Shown: piece after piece, positions 1 to 10,100 of the stretch
Layout: every line of letters begins with the position of its first letter
Numbering within the stretch: the first letter of the stretch is position 1
Assembly (NCBI GenBank): GCA_900079685.1
Contig: LT599019.1
Coordinates: 670,014 to 734,013 of the forward strand
DNA from: an uncultured delta proteobacterium
Lineage (GTDB): Bacteria > Desulfobacterota > Desulfovibrionia > Desulfovibrionales > Desulfovibrionaceae
Direction: 5' to 3'
Length of the DNA: 64,000 nt
Made by a program: the position numbers and the translations under genes
The notes under the pieces: generated by a model
Databases searched by the model: none
What the model saw: the letters and a program-made list of their open reading frames with translations, nothing else
Told to the model about the DNA's origin: nothing

Positions 1-994
1 TCTGGTAGGCCAGGAGCAGGTAGACGGTCAGCGCGGTATAAATCTGAATCAATACAGCATTTTCCGTGTTCCCGACAAAGCTTTTGATGCGTAGATTCTG
101 TTTGATTTCGCGAAAAAAGAGTTCGATTTTCCAGCGTTCTTTGTAAATATCGGCGATGGTGCGGGCGGACAGGCGAAAGTGATTTGTCAGAAATTCGTAA
201 CGCTTGCCTGTTTCGGCGTCCCGGTAGCCGATGCGACGCAGGCGCAAGACTTTTCCCCGGCTGTGCTTCACTTCGATAATGTGGTCGGAAGTAACCCCGC
301 TTGTGCGGTTCACCGGGCGGCGCTCCAGCAGTTTGTAAACAGCGTTGTCCTTCAGGCGGGTGACGAAAAAGATGCCATTTTCGAGCAGGGTCTGAAACCA
401 GGGGTAACTGACATAGCCTTTGTCGAAGGTCACGATGGAGCCTTTGGGCAGAGAAAGACTTTTCGCCATACGGCTTTCGTGCGTTTTGGCCACATCAACG
501 GTGACAAATGCCGGGATATGACCATCGTGGTCAAGCACTGTGTTCATTTTGACGCCGCCCTTGTTTTGGCGGAACGTGGCCCAGGGAAACAGCGACAAAC
601 ACAGGCTGATGGTGGTGGCGTCCATGCTGTAAAGTTTGCATTTGAAATGAAATTTGTGTTTGGAGGCCTTGGGAACACACAGGCTGTACATGTCGGCAAA
701 TAGATCTTTGAAAAAGCCCACAGGCCGGGAGTTGTTGGCATCGGAGAAAGTGGAACGTGCAACGGGAAAAAGGCCAAAATGATACAGCCTCTTGCCGCAG
801 GCGGCCAAACAGCGCAATCCGTCACGCATGGAGCGCCTTGCTGCAAGCTGGATAAAAGCCATGACCGTAAACTGTTCCTTAAAGCCGAATTGTCGAGAAG
901 AACGACCTGTTTTATGCCGGGCTTCCAGTTTCTGAAAAACATGTCTGGGAATCAATGATAGCATTTGAGAAAAGAGTGTATTATGATGGCTCAT
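1..994 (-). CDS. IS4-family transposase, 3' end outside window
   Basis: Reading the minus strand from the ATG at 994 gives an uninterrupted frame of 331 codons that runs off the left edge, so the gene is partial only because of the window. It begins MSHHNTLFSQMLSLIPRHVF, which fits the DUF4372-type N-terminus of IS4-like transposases. Catalytic landmarks are visible: DATTI (first Asp), FDKGY (second Asp), and YKERWKIELFFREIKQ, the YREK-type block carrying the catalytic Glu. An AAGGAG ribosome binding site precedes the ATG at a normal distance but lies inside a hairpin arm. No frameshift or stop was seen, so the element may be active. The family call rests on motif reading only. Confidence 0.88.
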   Translation of the reverse strand, partial: MSHHNTLFSQMLSLIPRHVFQKLEARHKTGRSSRQFGFKEQFTVMAFIQLAARRSMRDGLRCLAACGKRLYHFGLFPVARSTFSDANNSRPVGFFKDLFADMYSLCVPKASKHKFHFKCKLYSMDATTISLCLSLFPWATFRQNKGGVKMNTVLDHDGHIPAFVTVDVAKTHESRMAKSLSLPKGSIVTFDKGYVSYPWFQTLLENGIFFVTRLKDNAVYKLLERRPVNRTSGVTSDHIIEVKHSRGKVLRLRRIGYRDAETGKRYEFLTNHFRLSARTIADIYKERWKIELFFREIKQNLRIKSFVGNTENAVLIQIYTALTVYLLLAYQ

Positions 995-1066
995 GTTCAA
1001 AATCTCCTTGGGCTGCAATGGGTTATGCAACTGTTTTGTAGCATAAACCTCGGAGATTTTGAACAT
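993..1066. repeat. Inverted repeat over the transposase start
   Basis: A perfect 15-bp inverted repeat, ATGTTCAAAATCTCC at 993-1007 and its complement at 1052-1066, encloses 44 bp. Near-complementary 8-9 bp segments at 1021-1028 and 1041-1049 extend the pairing. On the transposase strand the arm contains the AGGAG ribosome binding site and the AUG. A transcript entering from outside the element would fold the start region shut, as is known for IS10 and IS50. It could also be part of the terminal inverted repeat of the element, whose other end is outside the window. Confidence 0.75.
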
Positions 1067-1092
1067 ATTTAACGCACCTTAGCCGGACAGCA

Positions 1093-1121
1093 TTGACCTT
1101 CATACGTATTTGTGATTACAC
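1093..1121 (+). promoter_or_regulatory. Candidate promoter of the giant adhesin
   Basis: TTGACC (1093-1098) is followed after 17 bp by TTACAC (1116-1121), a good -35 with a weak -10. It lies in the short gap between the IS element and the adhesin. A start near 1128 would place the upstream ATG at 1112 outside the message, supporting translation from 1163. Judged by eye only. Confidence 0.3.
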
Positions 1122-1162
1122 GCGACGCGAACGGACAACCAAATAATCCCTGGGGGGAGCAT

Positions 1163-4100
1163 ATGTCACAGCAGACCGAATCCAACGTCACCCGTCTTAC
1201 GCAGCCCAGTTCCGGCACGACCGTCAATGTGCCCATTGACGCCGCCAACATGCGCCTGTCTCTCGGCTTCCAGCCGGACCCGAACGCCGTGCAGAAAAAC
1301 GGCCAGAACCTCGAATTTTCTTTTGAAGACGGCGGCAAAATCGTCCTTGAAGGGTACTACAACCACTTTACCAGCAAAACCCTGCCTATCATGGTAACCG
1401 AAGCGGGCGACGAACTTCCCGGAGAAAGTTTTCTCGCCTCTTTGCGTGAAGACCTCCTGACCGCCGCCGGTCCCGGCGCGGGCGCGGGCGCCGCCGGCGG
1501 GGGCGCCGGCGAATACGCCGACGACCCCGGCGCCCTGATCAACGGCGTCGACCGTCTTGGCTCCCTCGGCACCATTTACTGGGACCGCGCGACAGAGGTC
1601 ACGGAAGAGTTCGACAACGAAGTGGCGGCTCTCAGCGTCACCCTGGCGTTTGTCTCCACCGCGTATCCCCCTCTGGAAATCGGCGAGGACACTTGGATCA
1701 CCGGCCGCTTCGTGAACATGCTGTTCGAAGACGGCCTGCCCAACCAGCACCTGCCCGGCGGCAGAGATGACCTCACCTCCACGCAGATGATCCTGGATAC
1801 TTATGGTATAGTCGTTCCGGACTATCTCCAGGACAAAACGCCCGGCATCCTTGAAATCGATGTGCAGACCCAAGGCACCACCCAGCTCACGGGCCTGGAT
1901 CTTTCCGGCTTCACGGTGGGTTCTTTCATAATGATCGGCGACACCGTCATTGAAATCACCAGCGTGGACCAGGTCATCAGTCTGACCCCGGCCCAGGTGG
2001 CCGGCTTTGTGGCCGTGTACCCGCCGAGCGACAACTCCGACGCGGACATGAACATCACCGTCACCGCCTACGGCCAGGCCAATAACGGCTCAACCGCCAC
2101 CTCCACCCAGGTCGTTACCCTGATCGTGGACGCCGTGGCCGATTTGCCCGAAGCCTGGGCCCGGAATACGGATGGCGAAGCGGATTACGTCCTCTTCGCA
2201 CTCAGAGACGAGGAAGGGAACGTCATTTTCTTCAACGATATTGATGAATTTTCTGCCGCCTTTCCTGGCGGCATTCCCGAAGGGTATCAATGGATCTCTG
2301 CCTGGAAAGGCATTACCGACGAGCAGGACCAGACCTCCGGCAGACACAAAGGGTATGATTCCCTTGAAGCCGACTATGTCACCCTGCCGTTCACGGCGGA
2401 ATTTGACGACTACCTCGACGGCTCCGAAGTGCATACCATCACCATCTCCGGCGTGCCTTCCGACTGGAAACTGGACCTTACCCAACTTCCCTCCGGCCTG
2501 ACCGCGGCCGACGTCACCCGCGGCGAAAACGGGGAATATAGCATCAACGTGCCCGTGGGCGCGAACGGCGTCGGCACCGTCGAAGGTTCGTTCATCTTTA
2601 AACCCGGCGACTGGACCAACGAACGCAACCACGACGGCACAGCGCGCGGCGACGAGGGCGGCCCCGCCACCATCACCATCACGACCAGCGCCGACGAAGT
2701 AGGCAACGCGACCAGCGGCCAGGAAGCCACACTGGCGAACAACCACGCGGAAACATCACTCACCTACGTCGTCTCCATTGACGAGGACAAGCCCGGCTTC
2801 TGCACCACGGAAGTGAAGCTCCTGTCCGACGAAACCCGCTGGGTGCAAAGAGGCGGCGAACTGAACGAAGTGGCTCTCACGGCGCTGTTCAAAACCGGCG
2901 TCATTGAATACCTGAAAGACGCGGACATCGACGACCTTACCGCCAAGATGCCCATCATTTCCGCCGCCCAGAGCAAAATCCGCTATGACCTGCATTCTGA
3001 CGGCGACAAAGACGACCGCGAGGGCGAAGGCTTCGAAGCGGTCACGGGCTCCCATTTCGGGTTCAAACTGCCCGAAGGGGTGTACGAGACCGATGCCAAC
3101 GGCATCTTCTCCGGCTGGACCACCACCGCCGGCGAGAAAATCTATCTCGAGTTGGATGACAACACCGGCCACGTCGTGGGCCGCACGGAAGGCGGCGATA
3201 TAGCCTTTATCATCACGGCCACCGGCTCCTTTAACGACGGCGTCAACACCGGCCACGTCACGCTGATCCAGTATCAGCCCATGCAGCATCCTTCCGGCGT
3301 TGCCGATCCCGACAGTCCGAACTACGACCCGAGCGAACACAACGAAAAGCTGCTCGACGATCTCAAACTTGAACTGGTCGTGCACGACGCTGACGGCGAC
3401 AACGCCTCCATCCCCGTCACCGTAAACATCCTGGACGACGGCCCGAGCCTGCACTGCTGGAACGAACCCATCGTGGTCTACCTGTCCGAAACCGACCTCA
3501 TCCCCGACGGCACGGACCGCCTCCACCTGGAAAACAACGTCCCCCACAACGTGCATGACGAATCCATCGCCATTGGCACGTTCGGCCCCTTCGACTATGG
3601 CACGGACGGCCCGGCCGACCCGGCGCTCGCGGGCAACCCCTTCACCTGGAACGTGCCTGCCGGCGAATACGCCGTCACGGACGGCACCCCGATAAGCTGG
3701 TGGGTCAGCCCCGACGGCCTGACCATGGTCGGCTTCACCGGCGAATGGGGCAATCCGGATTTCACCCCGGTCATCACCTTCAAGGCTTGGAACGTGGACG
3801 GCCTGCTGCCCGGCTACAGCGTCGACCAGCACCAGGCTCTCCATCACGATGACCCGACAAGCCGCGACTACGTCGAAATTAACGCCAGCTTCACCATCAT
3901 GGACGGCGACGGCGACACCGCCGACGGCAAGTTTACCGTCAAGGTAAAAGACGACTCCCCGGAAATCGGCCTGTGCAGCCGCGACGTGACCGTGCGCCTG
4001 TCCGAAACCGACCTGCCGAACGGCACGGACCCCTGGCATATCCGTGAGGACGCCTTCGGCAACGCGTTCAACGAAGCCAAATTCGCCGGTCTTATGACCT

Positions 4101-7100
4101 TCAAATACGGCGCGGACGGCCCGGACCCCGACGCCCCCTTTACCTGGAACGCTCCCGCTGACGGCGCCTACACGGCTTTCGGCCCCGACGGCGCGGCGCA
4201 TGACGTGGTATGGGTGCAGGACGGCTACAACCTCACCGCCTATGCCGTTGACGAGAACGGCAACCAACTGTTTGAGGTGGTCGTCATCAAGGGCACGCCC
4301 ACGTACGATCTCGCCGGCGTACCTTCCGGCCTGGCGTACACGGTCGAACTCAAAGCCCCGCTGGAACACAGCGAATCGCAGGAACACAGCCTCCTGGGCG
4401 AGCACGGCCTGGTTAACTGGGACAAGCCCGAATGGCTGGACATCGACCTCGGCTTCACGCTCAAGGACGGCGACGGCGACACCACCGACGGCAAACTGAC
4501 CCTGGAAATCCGGGACGATCTGCCCTGCGCCGGCCATTGCACCATCGCGGATACCGTACTTGAATCGTGCCTGCGCCCGGGCCTCGGCGGCCAGATCACC
4601 GCTTCCGGCGACCTGTACGTGGAATTCGGCGCGGACGGCCCGGCCCTGGCCAACCCCGTGAAGTGGGATACGGAATCCGTTGAAAAGACCGTGGGCGACC
4701 TTGAAGTCATCATCGACGGCGTGGCCTACAAGGCCGATGTCGTATGGATCAGCGCCACGGAATTCGAAGTGCGCGCCCTTAACTACAACGGCCCGGACAC
4801 CGACCCCTCCATGGTCGTCAGGATCGTGGAGGACGGCAAGGGCGGGTATGATTACAAGTATACCCAGAACCACGCCGTCAAGCACAGCGACGGGTTCAAC
4901 CTCGACAACATCGTCAAGGATCTGAACTTCGAATACGTCGTCACCGACCGTGACGGCGACACGGCCCACAACACGCTGCAGGTCAACGTGGTGGATTCCC
5001 TCCTCCTGCCCGGCACGACCCTGAACTATGTGGACGAAACCGACCACCAGGGCACCGTGGTGCATAAGGACATGCCGCTCAACCTTGACCACTTCGCGCC
5101 CGACGGCATGAATCCGGAATGGAACCTCGCGGAAATCAAACTGGCGCTGCACGACCTGCGCGTGACCGGCGACGACCGGCCCCTGGCGTTTGAGTTGCAG
5201 GGCGACGGCAAGATCCTGGCCATCACGGACGCGGACGGCAACCCCGTGCTGACCCTGACCATGATCAAGGGCGCGGACGGCAAGTGGACCCTGGACTACA
5301 CCCAGGAACAGCCCATGGACCACCCGCTGGGCGGCTACCTGCCGGGCGTTCTGGGCCACAACGACATCATCCTGCTGCCGCTGGACATCATCGCCAAGGA
5401 CGCGGAAGGCAACCACGTACACAACCCGGTAATCATCACCGTGTTCGACGACGCGCCTTCCATTCCCTACGGCACCATGACCGGCGTGGTGGAAAACTTC
5501 TCCGCCGTGATGGATATCGTGAAATCCCTCGGCAGCATCGTTAACGGCGGCGACACGACCGCCGCGATTCAGGCCATCGGTAAGATCATCCTCGGCGACG
5601 GCACGCCGGAAAACCCGGGCATCGGCTCGGATACGTTCAAATCCGCGGCAATCCTCGTGGACCTGCTGCTCGGCACCGAACTGACCCAGCTTGCCGACGT
5701 CAATTGGGCCAACGCCGTCAACCCCGCATGGTGGGCGACCTACGCCTATAACGTGGCCCTCGGCGCGATGGGAAGCTCGTCCCACGCGGCAACAGCCGCG
5801 AGCATGTGGCAGACAACCTTCGGCGACCTCGACCTTGAGACGGTCTTCACCAAGCCGCTCAACAACTGGCTGACGGAAAGCCCTGGCAACACCTATGGCG
5901 GCGACATCACGGTGGACTTCGGCTACGACGGCCCCCACGCCGAGCAGGCCATCACCTTCAGCAACACCGGCCTTGAGCTCATGCTCAAGCTGTTCGGCAT
6001 CCACAAGACCGGCTCGGGTGAAGCTCTTGAAACCGTGCGCGACCACAGCGACCGGGATTCCTACCTCACCGCCGAACAGGCCGCCAAGGGCGCCAAAGTC
6101 ATGGACGTGGTCAAAGCCTACAACGGCGACCCGGCCAACGGCGACGTGGTGCTGACCTTCATCACCATTGACAACGGCGACGGCACGTATTCCTACCAGA
6201 TGGTCACCGACGGCCCGCTGGCGCACAGCAAGTCGCTGCTCGACGACGTGCTCGTCAGGCTGATGAACCCCGAGCTCATCGGCAAGGTCGGCGACGCGTT
6301 GGATACCGTGCTGAACGACCTTCTCGACCTCGGCCTGCCCGTCAACCAGCTCGTCGACGCGCTCAAGAACTTCGCGAGCCTCGACGTCGACCTCACCCGC
6401 GACACGCTGCTGCTCATTCCCATGCCCATCGTGGCGCAGGACGGCGACGGCGACAAGACCATGGGCCTCGCCACCGTGGTGGTGCGCGACTCCGTGGCGG
6501 AACTCAACTACAACGGCAGCGTCTCCGTTTCTGAAAGCGGCCTGACCCTGCCCGCCAACTCTTCCGACGAACTCGGCCAGAAGCTGGACGGCACCGGCAA
6601 GGATTGGGACGCCAATGACGGCGTTTCCACCGAAACCACCGCCACCGGCACATTCACCGTGAAAGCCTTTGACGGCCTGCGCGGCATCTACATCGAAGGC
6701 ATCGGCGAAGTGGCCTTCGGCGCGGAAATCCCGCTCGGCCCCGGCATGATCGTGTTCACGCTGGTATCCGACGCCAACGGCGTTTCCACCATCGAGTACA
6801 CCTACACCCTCACCGGCAACGCCGACCACAGCTATGCCGACAACACGCACGCCCCCGTGCTGCAAGACGGTGAATTGAATATAGAATTCAAGGTTGTTGA
6901 CGGCGACGGTGACCGCTCCTCCGGTACGGGCTCGATCAAGATCAACATCTATGACGACAAACCCATCGCCACGCACGACTTTGACGACCTCCAGGTTGAT
7001 AGCGCCGGCTGGACCGCCACCGGCAACGTGCTCACCGGCGAAGGCACCTATTCCGACGCGGCAATGACCAAAGACGGCGTTTCCGACCAGTACGGCGCGG

Positions 7101-10100
7101 ACGGCGCGGCGGTCGACAACGCGTTCCGGGTGCAGACCGGCGTGGACAACTTCAAAAACCCGATCTACGAAACCCCGACGGAAGGCAACCCGGTTACCGT
7201 GGAAGGCAACCTCGGCACGCTGACCATCAACGCGGACGGCAGCTATACCTACAAACTCAACCCGGACAAGGTCGAGGATTACAAAAACCAGACCCATTCG
7301 GAATCCCAGGACCCACTGGTCACCGAATTTGATAGCGCAGCCAGTCTGAACGATCTCAACGGATTCTCGGTCAAGGCCTTCAACGTTGCCAACTTCACCA
7401 GCAACAGCCTCAACACGACGCTGGGCAACGTGAATACTTGGGCGGCTGCCAACTCTGACCGTCTTGCCTTCTTTAACGGCGATCTCGTCTCGTGGGATAA
7501 GGGGCTTGGCGTTGATGGCAATGCTGCGGGCATAGCCGCGGACGGCAACCAAGTCGGCACCGGCACTGATTATAAGTTCCCTGCAACGTTCACACCCCGC
7601 ACCGAAGGCTTGGTTTTCAGCTTTGACCCGCCGGTCACGGAAGGTTTCTCCGTCACCTTCGGCAACGTTACAGTTGGTGCGGACACTATTCTTGTGTACC
7701 TTTATGGTGAAAACGGCCTGATCGGGACATACTCGGTGACGCAGGACGACTTGATCAGTTCCACCAAGGAATGGTCACCCCCTGCCGGCGTTACCGAGAC
7801 CATCACCGGCTTCGCCGTTGTGCCCAACAGCAGCACCACGGCTTTCTGCGTGCAGAATGTCACGATCAACCAGCCGGATATCGAGGTGCCCAACCCTCTC
7901 ACCGATCTGGAAGAAAACTTCAATTACATCATTGTGGACGGCGACGGCGACGCCGCCAAGGCCACGCTGACCATCGACATCGACCTGCCCGCGCAGATCG
8001 AACTCACCCCGCTGGTTGTGGATGAAAGCTTCATCCCGGGCCTCGGTTCGGGCGTGGACGTGGGTAGCCCGGGCGATGCTTCGGGGGCTGAGTCGTACAA
8101 GGATGACGGCGAATTCACCATCGGGGTCAAGGAGTTCGAGGGGCTTACCATTGCCGCCTACGCTTCCGAGGACGCCACGGAAGTGACGAACATCCAGATA
8201 GTGGCCGGTATCAATCCTCCCGTCTACGGTGATTACGGCAAGCTCGTCATTACCGCCACCGAAGCGGACGGCAAATGGACCGTGAAGTACGAATACGAAC
8301 AGACCAACGCCTTAAACCATACGGAACTCCCGAACACCCCCGACCAGAAACAACAGGGCGAATCCTTCGGCTTCAAGGTCGGCGGCATAGCCGTGGGCGA
8401 TCTGATCGTGGAAATCGAAGACGACGCGCCCTACGCCAGCCACGACCTCACCACGCTCGGCGAGGAAGACTGGACCGTTTCCGGCAGCGTGTTCACCGGT
8501 GAATGGGCGGTGGATGCGGTTGCCCAGACGGATCCCTCCGGCGATCCTGACAGCTACGGCGCGGACAAGGCAACCGGAACAGGCGCGCTGGTATGGGAAA
8601 ACGCCAAGGGCGACCTCGACATCACCTTTGACGGCACCCCGCTCAGACTTGAAGGCGACAAACTGTACGACGAAGACGACAACTTCTACGGAACGCTCAC
8701 CTTTGAAGAAATCGACGGCGAGTACACCGGCGGGTATTCGTACACCAAGCCCAGCGAGACGGAGATAAAGGGCGACCTGGTGGTGGCTTACAGCCTCAAG
8801 GATTCCGACGGCGACGTTACCGAGGCCAGCCTGACCGTCACCGTGGAAGAGTATGTCATTCTCAGCACCGTGGGCGACACGAACCTCGTGCAGGAACGCT
8901 TCATCGACGGCTCCGAGGAAGGCGCGCTGATCTACGCCGGCACGGAGGCGCTTGAGAAAGGCTCCGTGGATTACGGCAAGATCACCATCACCACGCCCGC
9001 CGGCTCGGAACCCGAGTTTGCCTGGACGTCCGGCCCCGGCGGCGCGCCCGTTTACTCCATGGTCAATGGCGAATGGCTCCTCGTGGAATGGAAGGTGCCC
9101 GGCGCAGGCGATAACCCGCACGTCATTACCGGCCGGGTGAAAGTGGGCCCGGGAGACGAAGATTGGGTGCCCGTGATCAAAGTCACGTACGACCCCGAAG
9201 GCGTTGCCCAAGAATCCGGAGGCGATTACAACTACAAGGTCGAGTTGTTCGCCGCCATGAAGCACGACCTGCCCTTTGACGACGCCAGCGACAAGACGAG
9301 AGAAGACCTGGAACCCAACAAGGAATTCATGCTTACAGTCGAGGGCGAGGTTGTCGGCGGGGCGGACTTCAATACCGACCTGCGCGGCCATGACACCGGC
9401 AACAAGGGCGAGGAAGGCGACAACGGGCTTGACTTCGGCTACAGCGTCACCAAGGGTACCGCGACGGTAACCGGCACGGTGACCGTGGTCATCGAAGACG
9501 ATATCCTCTACTTCGGCGAGAACGGCGTCGAGGGCGTGTCTCTGGAATATGATGACCTCTCCGACAAGTTCTACACGTTCCCCGACGCCATCAACTTCAA
9601 CGGGTACAACGATAAAACGTACCGCGACAGCTGGGATCTGACCATTTCCGCGAAAAAGGCCATCCTCAACGCCGACGGCACTATCAGGGAACTCGTGGAT
9701 TCTCCGGATTCCCGTGTCGTGCACTCAACCAAGGATACCGCCAATGGCCGCGGGCACGAAGACTATAACGGCACCATCGGCAACGGCCTCGGTATTGTGA
9801 CGGGCAGCAGCGGCAGAGGGTCCGACACCGAAATCGACTTCATCAAGGACGGTGGGGGCCAGGGCGTGCATGCCTCCGAAGCGCTTGTGATCGCCCTTCC
9901 CGAAGGAAAAATATCCTTCGGCGTCACGGTTGACCTGAACCTGCTCTTCAACGCCAAGTCCGCCGGCGACGCCACCGCGGAACACGCCATGATCACCCTG
10001 TACCGTGACGGCAAACTGGTGGGCAGCTATGATGTCACTTCGGACGCCGACCTGGGCAACTACAAATCGCAGTTGACGGTGGAAGCCGGGTTCGACACCA

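Noticed and set aside
179-703. Plus-strand frame in the first 1 kb
   Set aside because: Antisense to the intact IS4 transposase frame, which has all catalytic motifs.
2756-7552. A 1598-codon open frame on the minus strand opposite the adhesin
   Set aside because: It mirrors the adhesin's GC-rich, Asp/Gly-biased codons; its product is Val/Gly/His-rich with no motifs. It is a shadow of the real gene.
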